From Sphacelaria rigidula (lineage: Eukaryota > Phaeophyceae > Sphacelariales): DNA of 57,590 nt. Positions 33,060 through 45,400 of the stretch are shown piece after piece (the first letter of the stretch is position 1; every line of letters starts with the position of its first letter). The notes below the pieces were generated by a model. That model was not told the DNA's origin, did no database searches, and saw nothing but the letters and a program-made list of their open reading frames with translations. The position numbers and the translations under genes were made by a program. The stretch is from the NCBI GenBank assembly GCA_964200075.2, contig CAXNAA020000003.1:1-57590 (forward strand), read 5' to 3'.

Positions 33060-33350
33060 CCCCGCCATGAACACGCTTTTGTGGTTCTAGTTCATGTTTT
33101 GAGTTTTGCTCGATCTTGAGGAGGCTTTTGTGGTTCGGGATCGGGACCCCGGGAAATAGAGCTAGTGTGGACAACTTTCGATGCCCAGAACACGCGCCAC
33201 CGGTATCACATGACATCTAAACCTCACAGGTGATGTACCGCTGCACCTTCTTTGTGCACTGCAAAAAAAAGCGCGGTATAAGATGCTTTGCCGCCGGAGA
33301 AAACTCGGCAAAAGTGGCAAAAAACGCGAAATGATACATGTACATATATA
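33060..33350. repeat. Dispersed repeat, copy 1
   Basis: Shares aggcttttgtggttcg, gtgggcgactttcgatg-like, ccagaacacgcg, gtaccgctgcacctt and actcggcaaaagtgg with 34920-35195. A third, partial copy of the last part is at 33430-33545. Confidence 0.6.
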
Positions 33351-33429
33351 TATATATATACAAGGTTCCCCTTCGGGAGTTTGACACGGGCCTCTCGGGG
33401 GTGACGCAAGTCGATAATATCAAATATAC

Positions 33430-33545
33430 TTCGTATGCCTTCTCAGTGCGCTGCAAAAGAAAGCGTGGGAAAAAATGCCTTGCTGGCAGAGAAAACTCGG
33501 CAAAAGCGGTGAAAATATGGAATGATACATGTACATTATACACTT
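33430..33545. repeat. Dispersed repeat, partial copy
   Basis: Shares gcgctgcaaaagaaagcg, gaaaactcggcaaaag and gaatgatacatgtacat with 33240-33350 and 35090-35195. Confidence 0.5.
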
Positions 33546-33685
33546 GGGTTGAATGAAGGGAGAAAAAGCGCGCGAGTCATCGCTTTGTCCCCTTCGATCG
33601 AGCAGGTATATATTACCCTCCGCGAAAATAAATAGACGCGGACAAACAAACACAACTAATGAGGGAGCCTCCAATTACAGAACGA

Positions 33686-33795
33686 TGTTTTTGTGAGATT
33701 GAGAGTAGAGGATACGATTGAGAAGGAAAAGCGATCAATTAGTGATTTAATCGTTTTAGTTCCGAAATATCCCTCCGCGAGGCCCTTACCGAAGA
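33686..33795 (-). other. Repeated open segment, related to 10765-10870
   Basis: Minus-strand partner of the segment at 10765-10870; the reading frame is open and the peptide pattern is conserved. Function unknown. Confidence 0.3.
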
Positions 33796-34919
33796 AGCGG
33801 GCTAACTCACAGTTATTAACCTGTGAAGTACAAGCGCAGATATGTCCCTGTGAAGTCAGTGTTGCGCCGAAAGGCAAAAAAATCGGAACAAAATCTCACC
33901 GTTTCGCCCTCTAGTGCGCACTGCTGCAGCGCACAGCAGCAGATATAGCGACTTGGAACTGTTGGCTGTGGTTTGCACAGCCTATGAGCGATGTTTAAGC
34001 GCCTCGCAGCGGCTGCAGCGCGCTGAGGGCCGTGCGCCATGAAGTGCGCAGCTCTACAGACTGTATGCCGATCGGTGCACTACATATGGTCATGATGCAG
34101 AAAGGGCCGCAGTACAGACCGGTGCCAGTTTGCCACCACATCGGCCGTCCAGCCGCTCAACATGTCTAAGTTCATGTATCTGCGCATGTATATATGCATT
34201 CGCCTGTAGTGCGACACTGGTAGACCTAAAGAAATGTACATGAACAACGATTGGTACTCGATTTGACTTGGTTTCAGACTGAAGAAAGTTATGAGAAAAG
34301 TCATGATCTGAAGCAGGTGAGCAGTGGTGAGCAGTAGAACCAGGTCGTCCAGAACGTGTTTCGGTTCAAAATCGACTCAAAGGCGTTGATTTGAGCTCTG
34401 GAAAGGCGTCGATTTGAGTTCTCGCAACGCACGCTGTAGCTAAGAAAGTGCACCCCCCTTGCCCGAGAGTTCTCGGTATGCCTTGATCTATGTTAGTGCT
34501 AGGGTTAGGGTTGGAGTTGGTAGCATCGACATTGTACCAACCATTGTTTACGTATTTTCTTTAGGTCCCCTCTGTGAAGTTTTTGTGCCGGTATGAATCC
34601 TTGTCACAAGGACATTCCTGAGCCGGTACTTTACACAGGTGCATCCTTTGAGGGAACTCTCTGTTACGGGTTGCATGACCACAGGGATTTTGTCACCCCC
34701 CTGCGCTTGTCGAGCACAGCTGACCCACAGTGAGGAGGTATGCCCACGTGTGTGCCTTGTTCAACTCGCCAACGGCTCATTGCACGGTCTTGTTTTTGCT
34801 GCTGACTAAGGCGAAGGCAATGTTCAATTGTCTTCAACTGCTTTGCTTCCATGTTCTCCTGACATTTGCTGCATAACCACTGTCTTCGTGCTCCTGAATC
34901 AACAAGAACGCAAAGAGGC

Positions 34920-35195
34920 TTTTGTCGTTTAGATTCCTCTTTGAAGATTTCCATCATCTTGAAGAGGCCTTTGTGGTTCGCGATCGACACCCCGCGAAAA
35001 GGAGCCAGTGTGGGCGACTTTCGATGGCCAGAACACGCGTCACAGGTACCAGATGACACCCAAACCTGGAAGGTAATGTACCGCTGCACCTTTTTCGCGC
35101 ACTGCAATATAAAGCCCGTGATAAGATGCCTTGCCGCCTGAGGAAACTCGGCAAAAGTGGTGGAAAAAGTGAAATGATACATGTACATATATCTT
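34920..35195. repeat. Dispersed repeat, copy 2
   Basis: Partner of 33060-33350 in direct orientation; both end in gaaatgatacatgtacatat. Confidence 0.6.
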
Positions 35196-35261
35196 TTACT
35201 TGTGAGCGTTGTGTTTTTTTGGCTAAACACCGTCAAAATGCTTCTTGTATTGTGTAAAAAA

Positions 35262-35515
35262 AAACTGCATGTGTGACACATTTTTTATGGGATGCGTTTG
35301 AACTTTGGTGCAGGTTGCATCAGTTAGGTATGCCTGACTAGGCACTGGGACACCGACTGGTCTACGGGCCCTTGCGGTATTCCTGCCCGGGTTCTGGGAT
35401 GTTTTCGGTTCCACTGACACCGGAGTATAGAACAAAGTCCTCTCGTTAGTACCAAAGGGGTGGGTCTGATGTTGATCTTGCGAGCCTTGTGCTCTTTGGT
35501 AAAACATCGACATGT
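35262..35515 (+). repeat. Dispersed repeat of about 230 bp, copy 2
   Basis: Shares ggcactgggacaccgac, cctgcccgggttctgggat and gcgagccttgtgctctttgg with the neighbouring copy at 35553-35795, forming a tandem pair. Confidence 0.65.
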
Positions 35516-35552
35516 TCTTTGCTTCGTATCATTTTGTGGCATATAAGTGTGT

Positions 35553-35795
35553 CCCATGTGATCTATTTCCGCCTGATGCGTTGCACTTTAGTGCTGGATG
35601 CATCTGCTGTCTCTACATGCCTGGGCACTGGGATCCTCATCGGTCCACGGGCGCCTGGGTTTTTCATGTCCGGGTTCTGGGATACCTTCGGTTCCGCTGA
35701 CACCGAAATATGACAACGTCCTCGTCTTCGTAACAAAGCGGTGGGTATGATGTTTATCATGCGAGCCTTGTGCTCTTTGGTGAAACATCATCGAA
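35553..35795 (+). repeat. Dispersed repeat of about 230 bp, copy 3
   Basis: Direct neighbour of copy 2 with the same block order (ggcactgggatcctcatc, gtccgggttctgggatac, gcgagccttgtgctctttgg). Confidence 0.65.
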
Positions 35796-35944
35796 ACGAC
35801 TTTTGCCTCTTGTCAGCACTACCCCGATTGCTGAGAGGTTATCTTCTTTGGGAAGTTACACTTCAGTCACCGTTGACATGACAGATATTTTCCCGTTCAT
35901 GTCTGTATGTTCTAACGCCGTTTTTGTTTTGTTTTCTTCTCTTG

Positions 35945-36355
35945 TGACTCTCCTTGATCTCCGAATCGTGACCCCGGGCTACTGCTCAACCCTTGAGCGT
36001 TTTGCTAGGACGCTCGAACAGTATGTTGCACAGTCACATCCGTTTCCCTTACCTGATATTTTCGGATTTTGACTCCGGATGTGAGCGCTTTGCTAACCCG
36101 TTGTCATGACGGTATATATCGAGGAGGCGTCTACCTTGTGGTGTTTCGTCAACCTCGATAGGTCAGGTCAGCTGCTGGGCTTTAGCTTTTGAGTCTCATT
36201 TATCTCCGAATTTTGACCTCAGGTTACTGCTCAACCCTTGAGCGTTTTGCGAGGACCCTCGAACAGTCTGTTGAACAGTCAGATCCGTTTCCGTTTCCCT
36301 GTAGTTTTGGATTCCGAGTCCGGATGTGAGCATTCAGCCAACCCCTTGTCAAATT
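35945..36355. repeat. Tandem duplication of about 170 bp
   Basis: 35945-36105 and 36192-36355 share tactgctcaacccttgagcg, ttttgc(t/g)aggac, ctcgaacagt and actccggatgtgagc in order. It lies just beyond the integrase remnant. Confidence 0.6.
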
Positions 36356-37960
36356 CCGGTGCTGGCGTTGTTTCTCGCGGGTGATAATTCTTCAAATGAG
36401 CGAGATGTACTGACGTTTTTCTAGAGTCGTCGCCTATTTCGAGTATGTACACAAGCGGCGATCGTCTCTCGGTCATCATGAAAGATCCTCTCCATGGTGA
36501 TTGGAGTCCTGGTATGGTGGGTACAAAAGTACCTTTTGACCGGGTGTGAACACTGGGGAAAATTGGAATCTGGTCTTGTTTTCTTGCTCGTTCGCTCTTT
36601 CTCGTAGGACTTGTCTCGCAATTTCAAATCCAAACCGTAGGTTTTCCCGTGTTTCTTTGGAAACTTCTTCGGGTGTTGCTGCTTGGCTCTCTTCAGGTAT
36701 GCCGAGTATAATGTCAATCGGTAATCTGGGCTGTCTTCCGAACAACAAAAAATATGGTCTCTTGTACTGTATTGTGAAATGAAGTGTTGTACGCCATTTG
36801 GACGAATGGAAGCACGGATACCCAGTTTTTATTCCCGATTGACACATGCATAGCTAACATCGCGTGCATAGTGGAGTGGATTCTTTCCGACACTGAATTA
36901 TCTTGCGGGCGTAGCGGTGTCGTGCGAGTTTGATTGAAACCTAACTCCTGTTGCAGTGCGTGTTTTAGATCGCTCTCAAATTCCGCTCTTTAATTCGAAC
37001 GCAGCTTTCCCGGGATGCCAAATGTAGTCAAGACTCTGTCAAAAAGGGTTTTGGCTATATTGATGTGGTCTGTTTTTCCGGCACCGCAATGAGCAAAGCA
37101 TACCTTGTGAGGTGGTCCAATACGAACAGTACCTATTTACCTAGTACTCCAGCGTTTGACATGGAAGTTGTTTTGCATTTGACTAGGTTTACCGACACTC
37201 TCTCGTATGGCCGTGCTACCGGAACGTGTCCCATCGGCACATTCTGGCCCGTTGACTGACAGCTCTCGGTCACTTTGCACTGGCTTCAAACGGTGAAGCT
37301 TATCAGCTGATATTTGGCGGTAATGTGTGGTGCAGCCATTTGCAGCGCATGGTTTTTTGGCACGTTACCACATATTTGGGTAAGCGGCGGTTTGATTTCA
37401 GCTTTTCGTCGCTTTGGAGTAGCGCAAACCGCCGTGAGAGAATGTCCGCCATATCATTTTAACTAGTTCTGCCATTTCACTTTTGTGGTGGCATACTGCA
37501 TTTTTTGTGAGAGACTGGAGCAGGTTTAGAACATTTCACCGCGACTTTATAACAGTATGTTATTTCAGTGTGTTGTATTTTGTGACCCTTGTTGTTTTTG
37601 ATGCAAAGCTTCGATCTTTATTCTGGAACCAAGATGTTCGTTCTCCCGTCTGCCAGTTGAGTACAGAGTATGACTTTGAAGGCACTCATAATGGAGTTGT
37701 CTAGTAGTAGACAATCCGGCCCCAGATTAGGTAATACAAACGATTCTGCTGGTCGGGTTTTTATCCCCAACGTAACCTCGAAATGAATAAACCCTAGGAC
37801 TTTTTATGGGGGAACCGTCCGCGCTTCTGAGATCGATGGCCTGGTGTTCATCTATGAACTTTTGCTGATACACGGTACATCTGCTGCGGAGTCGATTGTG
37901 ATTTTTTGCAGCGAGGGTACCGTTTACTCTGGCTGCGACTCTAACGCGGGCTGATGCACA
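36280..37960 (-). pseudogene. Ty3/gypsy pol remnant: protease, RNase H end, integrase
   Basis: On the minus strand, 37910-37866 reads ITIDSAADVPCIS, an aspartic-protease active-site region, and near 37700 FVLPNLGPDCLLLDNS. The segment 37452-37398 reads MADILSRRFALLQSDEK, the connection motif that ends RNase H in gypsy elements (ADxLSRR). From about 37245 to 36480 comes integrase: VLDHLTRYALLIAVPEK, then TFGIPGKLRSN-stop-RAEFESDL, then TTPLRPQDNSVSERIHSTMHAM, then PYFLLFGRQPRLPID. The reverse transcriptase core is missing (too little room), the catalytic Asp of integrase reads Asn beside a stop, and frames change repeatedly. Confidence 0.8.
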
Positions 37961-38711
37961 GGATAGCGCTAGGGCGCATCTGTATACCTGGCGGGTGATG
38001 GTGCGTTGTATGAGTCATAACAGTGATCGTCCAAAATCGGGTTGCAAACGGGAGACTGGTGTTTCGATTTGGAATCAACAGCCCCTGCTTATAACATTGC
38101 TGTTTTTCTGGCTGCCAGTTGAACATGTGTCAGCGCGGAATGTAACGTTACCGATTCATTGGGGTACGGCGGAGAATGTAGCATGATGAGAGCCTCAACA
38201 AGCGGAGCTTCAATTCCGACGACAATGGCTCTTTGTGTGGTGTATTGCTTTTTCCACGGCTGCTCTGATGGCTGCTTAGGAACCAACTCTCACCGTGCTC
38301 TCTTCAGCTTCTGCTGCTGGTATGTACTTTCACACCACAACTGACGGCTGTTTTGGTGCCCCTCTGGAGGAGTGAGATACTGTACTGACCAAGAAACCCG
38401 CATTCCTCCGATATGCTTTCTTCACCAGACGGTTGACACTTTTCTCCCTTTCATGCGTGATGAGGTGTGGGATCTTGAATTGTCTGTACTTTTCAACTTT
38501 TTTCAGCTTGTGCGCTGGGATTCGGACCATCCGATACACCTCCTTCTTTCGCTCGCTACATGGTAGGGAATGACAAGGTCGTGCATTCGCAGGTTGGGTA
38601 AATTTGTTTGTTAGTGCTATTTCGAGTCATTGCGTTTCCAGAGGTCGGCTTGCTTGATTAATTTGCCTTACCTTTCGCGCGATGATGGTGAAAGGTCGGT
38701 AAATAAGTATG

Positions 38712-38905
38712 GACTCGCTGTTTAATCAGCCATTCTGATGACATGTAATGTACACTGACGAGACTAATTTCGCGTTTTCGCTGTTTGACTAGCCATACAG
38801 GTGACATATACTGCACCCTGAGGCGTCTAACTTCGCGTCCCGCTCTTTAATTAGTCATGCGGGTGACGTGTAAATGCACATTGAGGGAGCTAATTTCGCG
38901 CTGAC
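38712..38905. repeat. Tandem repeat, three units of about 65 bp
   Basis: Each unit has cgctgttt(a/g)a, gccat and gtgacat, ends in ctaatttcgcg or a close variant, and is diverged. It lies just inside the gypsy-type 5' LTR. Confidence 0.55.
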
Positions 38906-39088
38906 CCAACATATGGCTCCAATAACCTCCCACCTCGAATATTTATGCATCTGACCCATATGTTTCACCTGGAGTAGCGTTCCTTAGGGTACCCCAGTGT
39001 TTCCGATGTAGGGGAGCAGTCGGTTCTCGTCCCAATTCTTCACTTCGAAGGCCTGTCTTGCTTGAGTTCTGTTCTGGTGTCGCCAGAG

Positions 39089-39436
39089 TGAGGAAGGCGT
39101 ATCGCTCGAGTGGTCAGAGACCTACGGGGGAGACTGCCGTCCTGATGCCGAAGGAACACCGATGCTGGCCACGATTTCCTCTTCTATATGTAGGCAAGAA
39201 GTAGGGTCAGACTAGGAGTGGTCGCTAGGGGTGACAAGGACCTTGGGGGATGTTGGACCGTCCTATATTAGGCTCTTTCTGGCATCACCCCGAGTTGTCT
39301 AGTAACGTCGGCATTACAGGGTTCTCGGTAGTTTGGTTTTTCCGGACCGTTCCCACCTTGTCCCCGCTTGCGCTGGGTCTGCATACATGTGTGGCATCAG
39401 TCTCTGATATGTCACTGCAAAGAGGTATCCTCCACA
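39089..39436 (-). repeat. LTR of the gypsy-type element (5' in its own orientation)
   Basis: 348 bp, reading TGTGGAGGAT... on the minus strand and ending in CA. About a dozen differences from the copy at 28985-29332 by eye (roughly 96-97% identity). Confidence 0.75.
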
Positions 39437-40259
39437 AATGGACACAATAGTAGTCCATCGCTTCAGCAATAGATACGGGAAAAAACCTATCGGTATATAT
39501 AATCGAAAACGGTAGATGGTGAAACACATCTATTGATATTTAAAGCAAAGGACAATTGATGTTGCAACAATAATTTCATGATTGAACGCGCAGTCACAGG
39601 CGAGAAATCCACAACCCAAGTTGCACCGAAAAATGATGGTTGACCGTAGGAAAGTACTCAAATATACATGAGATGCGGTTACGCCTTGATTACGCCGCAT
39701 ATCAAATGCGATTACGTAGTATTGCGGTACGAGTACTGTCTGTAGACCGTACATTGCATCAGCGTGTCATATTGCACTTCATGTAGTGGTCATGACGGAG
39801 TTTTCAATTTTTAAACCCATCAGCTGCGCCGCCAGACATGGATGCAAACAATCGTGCCGTTCTCCCTTGCTTCGGAAGCGATTGAGATTATTCTTTTTCA
39901 GGCAGATTGCACCCTTCATATACTACGCCCTAGTCGTGGTGATGCGCTGAAACGCGAAGCGTGGTCGCTACCTATCGTCGTACAATGGGGGCCGCAAGGC
40001 ACTCCTACCGAGAAACACCATGCACACCACAGAACGCGGGATATTATCACGCTCTCAGCCTGCAACTTGTACCGACGATCCAGCCTTGAACATAGCTTTT
40101 CAGATATTATGCCGTGTGTTGGGCCGTAGGTTGTCCCTCTGGGGCACCTCGCTCGTGTGAACCACACCTACGTTGCGGATGATCCTAGTTGATGATTTAC
40201 ATAATGATTCTTGTATGCGAAAATCGGTACACATTCGACTTTCTTTTTCTTTTGGCACA
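39437..40259. other. No recognisable gene
   Basis: Between the gypsy-type LTR and the satellite there are only short frames and no clear repeat. Confidence 0.5.
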
Positions 40260-41659
40260 GCATTGTGCCATTATTAATAGATTTGGTGAGCCGTCGAACG
40301 ATAGTCATTGCCTACATCAATAGATTAGGTGAGCCGCCTATCAATACCGATTACCGTCATCAAAAGATTTGGTGAGCCGTCTACCGGTAGTCTCTGCCGC
40401 AAACGAAGCATTTTTGGGTATCGATCAATATGGTCATTGCCGTCCACAATCGAGTGTCTCGGGAGCACCTATCGATAGCCAGAGATGCAAACGATAGGTT
40501 TTGGCCAATATATTGCTCACTGCAGTGGTCTTATAATATCAACGGCAATACCCCTCACACATGAACACGCAACTACCTGAAGCGATAGCTGGTCATAGCT
40601 TCTGTGGAATGAGGTGGAAACATCCACCGAAACATGTGCATGCATCGCTAGTGACCGACGCCATTCAGCTACTTTTGTGGTCAGCAATAGATATTGGTGG
40701 CCGTGATTCAGATTGCACTGTGACCAGCGATATACATTGGTGGCCGCCACTCAGATGATATTGTGACTCTCGATAGACATTGGTGGGCACAATTAATCCT
40801 ATTGTGGCCAACAATATGTATTGGTGGCCGCGTGGCAGATCCTATTGTGATTAGCAATAGACATCGGTGACCATAATCCAGAGCCGATTGAAACAAATAA
40901 AATGCATCGAGAGACAACGTGGCCCCTCCATTGTCACGGCAATGATACATTCTATCCCTTGTCCCGAATCTATTGTAGCCTACAAAAGCTATCGATAGAC
41001 TTCAATGCCTCTCGATTATGACTGACGATGAACATTGACAGTCAAACTTTCGGAGCCATTACAGCGGCAATGTTCTAATACATAGTCTAATGTCAAGAGT
41101 ATTAGCACATCTCACCCACACACAAAGCACTGTAAGCGCTCATGTCCAGAGGGTCAACCATAAGTACCAACACTACACCAACAACAAAACTTGTAAAATT
41201 TTGTCCACACATGATTCAGATTCCTCCAAAACACAAGCGTTTCAAAATTGTAGAAAGGTAACATCATATATTCACAAGTAGTAGCATCACACACCCACTG
41301 CATGTCAATCTGCGACTTCTCTACCGTACCTTAACGGAGTGTAATATGCTCTAGACGTGGTATGTTGCGATGCAGGTGTGGTAATAGACGACAGATAATA
41401 TATCGGTAGGCATTGTATACCACAATAGATTCTGGTATGTATCTATCGATATTCATTGCCGCCATGCATATATTTTTGTACAGAATCTATCAATAGCGAT
41501 TGCCGCCATCACTAGATTTGGTATACGGTACAATCTTTCGATAACCATCGTCGTCATCAAAAGATTTGACACGCGGTCTATAAATAGATATTGCCGTCAT
41601 CAATAGATTTGGAAAACTACCCATCGATACATTTAGTCGGCCGCAATAGATTTTGGTGT
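40260..41659. repeat. Degenerate satellite
   Basis: Imperfect tandem units of roughly 45-55 bp built on (c)aatagatttggtgagccgtc, tatcgatag and cattgccgtc. A variant block at 40672-40885 uses caatagatattggtggccg. It ends abruptly where the copia element is inserted and resumes after it. Confidence 0.65.
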
Positions 41660-41664
41660 GGGGC

Positions 41665-42245
41665 TGTTCGAAGGAAATCTATTTCGTAGATACATACAAC
41701 TTCAGCGGGAGATCACGTTACGGCTCAGCATGAACAGCAACGTACGTAGAACATAGAACATACAGTATGAAGGGGTTTTGACTGTAGACTTACGCAGGAT
41801 TGATGAATGGATAGGTTGGACTGTTTATCTCAGAATAGTGAAGAGCTTGAGTCGAGGAGTCTATAGTATCAAGAGTTCATGGATGTAGAGTGCATGGTCA
41901 TAGAGTTCAGGTCGTACAGTTCACAGTACGAAAGGTTCTGTTGGGATAGCACAGTCTTCTGAGATGCCACCTCGTGGTCACTCTCCATTTTTCTCCACTC
42001 AATCAGGCCTATCAGCTTTTCTGCGTTAATAAGGAACCAAGTGTTATATGTGTTTGTTCGGCCAAGTAAAGCGCCAACCTCGAAACATGTGATCTTCTTT
42101 AGTTGCACAAGCAAGTGTTTAACAACACTGTGCGGCCTCTGCGAGCTCTCTTGTCAGAGCTGGGTTCACTTGGTGAACCGTGTTCCTGTCGAATTGACAG
42201 TCGAACGTTGTGTGTGATACACAAGCCAAAGCCATACTCTCAAGA
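41665..42245 (+). repeat. Copia 5' LTR
   Basis: 581 bp, starting TGTTCGAAGG. It shares both ends with the 3' LTR but contains about 213 bp in the middle (roughly 41800-42020) that the 3' LTR lacks. Confidence 0.85.
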
Positions 42246-42478
42246 GGCTATGAGCCTCGCTACGCAGTCAGTATACTGTACTGTAAGTCTTCAGCACCAG
42301 TGAACAGGACGTCACATCGGAGTCGGTCCATCACTACTGCAGCAAGGCACCACTACTGCGGCCAGGAGCGTCTGCAGTGTGGTCAAGCGTGGTCGTCCCG
42401 TCTAGGAGCGAGGACTTGTGAAGAAATTTGAGGTAAAGGAGGTACGTTGTACGAGTTTAACACAGATTATAGTAGCAG

Positions 42479-45400
42479 ATGAATTCAACTGGAGAGCCGT
42501 CTGTTACGCAAATCATCAAAAGTATCAATAAATTTGATGGAGTGAATGTTTTGGAGTGGAAGCACAAAACTAAAGCCGTTTTATCTTTGACACATCCCAA
42601 TATTTCGGAAATTTTGAACGGTAAACCCCGCCCCACCGAAATTTATGAGAATGTTCGTGGAAGATCCCCGACTAGGTCAGACCCGGTAGTAACACGTTCT
42701 CAAGGAGAGGACGTTACTTCAGAGGAAGACGAAACTAGTAGTAGTAGAAGAGTTAGTTATGAGGATGAAATAGTCCTACACGATCGTGCGAATGAACTAT
42801 TATCCAAAATACTTGACTACGACCGGACCTGCACACAGTTTTATGCTACGGTTCGAACCACAGGGTTCAGCAACTGCCGACGGTAAGAAAGCTTGGGATG
42901 GCTTGATTGCCAAGTGTCAGAATTCATCAGAACAAAGACGTCGAATTCTGATGAGACAATTAGACAATGTGACTATGTCGCAGGGTGAAGACCCGGATGT
43001 ATTCCTCTTGAATTTATATCAAATCAAAGACGAATTAAATAATATGAATGAGAGCGTCAGTGATGAACGATTAACAGATGAAGTCATCGAAGGACTAACT
43101 GATGATTACAGTCAAATCAAATACGACGCTGAACGATACCCTGATTTTAGCCTATCACAGATCGAATCCACTATGAGGAATCTATATGACAATCGCTTAG
43201 CTCGTGGGGATACAATAGTAATAATCGCTACGGTAATATTCGGAACAACAGTTATAAGCGTAATCGTAGTAACAATAATAGCCATCAAAACAAACAGAAT
43301 CGTGGACCTGTCAATCAGGCGAACACAGCTACTATAACTCCCATGTCAACTACAGTACCTACGTACACCAATGTCCAGCATTCAAGTACAACTTCAGCAG
43401 CGACTGTCATGGAGTCTTCTCCACCAAGCGGAGTTGGGTATACCTTTCTTGCTGGGGATCTAGCAAATATTGCTGATATGCTTGTGGCAACACCATTTAC
43501 GATGGTAGTGGACAGCGGAGCCAGCAATCACTTTCTGGATTCCCACTTACTTCCTAATGTTGAAAGGGAGATGCTTGACCTCATCAGGCTTGATCCACCC
43601 ATGTGCATTTTATTTTAGCAGCAGGAAGACATTATCCAACCGTTGGTTACTGACGTCGATGGTATTGAACGCTCCGTTCGTATGCCCATTATAATAGTTC
43701 CGGGTCTAGGAAAACATCTATTCTCTTCTTGCGAGGCCCTCAGCAAGGGTGTTTCAACCGTGTTTTCTACGAAGTCCCATATTGATGTCGGTGACTTTCA
43801 AATTCCAATTCCAATTAATAATACTGGGACATTGCTTGATATTAGCTCAAGAATTGTTCAAGAACAGAATAACTTACATGGAACAGCACTGGCATCTAGC
43901 ACCATTTCTGGGACAGTCATGGCGTTAGGTACTGCGTATGCAACTGAAGTTATTGATCTAGAACAGCCCGAAGGTCCTTCGATTAACTCAACTGTGGTAA
44001 GAGCAGAGGTCTGGCACAAAATACTAGGTCATCCGTCTGCGGAAGTTATGCGTAGTATAAAGAATATTGCAGAATCAAGGGTAAATTTCGAAGGCACACT
44101 GACTTCATGCGTCACTTGTATCATCAATAAAAGTACACAGCAAAATCACCCCAAGACAATCAACTCGGACAATATCACTAATCGTCTTCAACTTGTTGGC
44201 ACTGATATTTTAGGTCCAGTGACACCAATAGTAATAGGAGGTTTAAAATACATGGCTAAAATTACTGATTATTTCAGTAGATTGAAGGTTATATATTTCA
44301 TCAAAAGTAAAGACGAAGCTTTGACCTCACGTCACAAATTTATCCAGGATCTAGCAACTCCCCTAGGACTTCGAGTTCAACGTATCAGGACTGATCGTGG
44401 AGGAGAGTACATCGCAGATTATTCTCGAAAATACTGTAAAGTGACGGGAATTTTACAAGAATATACGGCACCATATACCCCCCAGCAGAATGGGATGTCG
44501 GAACGTGACGGGAGAACTATCATGAACGTTACCCGATGCCTATTAAATGAAGCAAATTTCCCCAAGATTTTATGGGGGGAGATTGCTGCTACTGCTGTAT
44601 TTTTAATTAATCGCCTACCGCATAGTGGCATTAATTGTGAAATTCCTTACCATCGAATGTTCGGAAAACATGCCAAATTATCAATTTTGCGCATAATCGG
44701 CTCGCGTGCTTTTGTACACGTAGAACGTCATATTAATAAATAGAGCAAAAGGCATGGGAAGGTGTCCTAGTAGGTTATGACTCTGATAGTCCGTCTTATC
44801 GTATATACAATCGAGAAACTGGTGGAACTGCAAGTTCGAGAAATGTTACCTTCATAGAGCAAGCAGCCAGAATTATCTCCAATGATACACATGCTACTTG
44901 GGGGAGAGAAAACGGGAATAATAATGAAGATGATATTTTCGAACTTCCAAATGATGAACAGCAAGAGAATTTTGATTTCAACAACGATGTATACGACGGT
45001 ATTACTCAATTAGAGCATTCATCTACTGAGCAAACTACACCGATGCGACTTCGTTCTGCGGGTAGCCCAGATCATGATACATCTCAACAAACAAACACGC
45101 GCCAAGCCAGAGAATTGCGCAAACTTGCCATCAACTCTGTTGAATACTATCAACACTCGAAAATAATTCTCGATAGTGTTACCCAATTTATAGGAGTAGT
45201 CGGTATCGAAGATGTAGTACCACCTGCATCCATCCCAGTTCCAAATACCTATAAACAAGCGTTATCTTCACCATTTGCAACAAAGTGGAAAGCTGCCATG
45301 CTAGACGAACTACAGAGCATATTGGACCACAAAGTGGCAGATACTATTCCAACAAGTTTGGTACCTCCAAACAACAACATAATTGGTATGCGTTGGGTGT

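Larger units (their letters stand above)
28985..39436 (-). mobile_element. Decayed Ty3/gypsy-type LTR element on the minus strand
   Basis: Two direct 348-bp repeats bound the region. On the minus strand the upstream one (39436-39089) is followed after three bases by a primer-binding-like TGGCGACACCAGAAC. The downstream one (29332-28985) is preceded by a perfect polypurine tract, aaagggggggaaa. Between them lie minus-strand protease, RNase H and integrase remnants in gypsy order. I see no clear target duplication (flanks atatg and aatgg). The roughly 7 kb between integrase and 3' LTR is non-coding and holds several other repeat families, so the element is either a large derivative or has taken nested insertions. 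Confidence 0.65.

Noticed and set aside
28985-39436. Target-site duplication around the gypsy-type element
   Set aside because: Flanking bases (atatg and aatgg) do not match well enough to claim a duplication.
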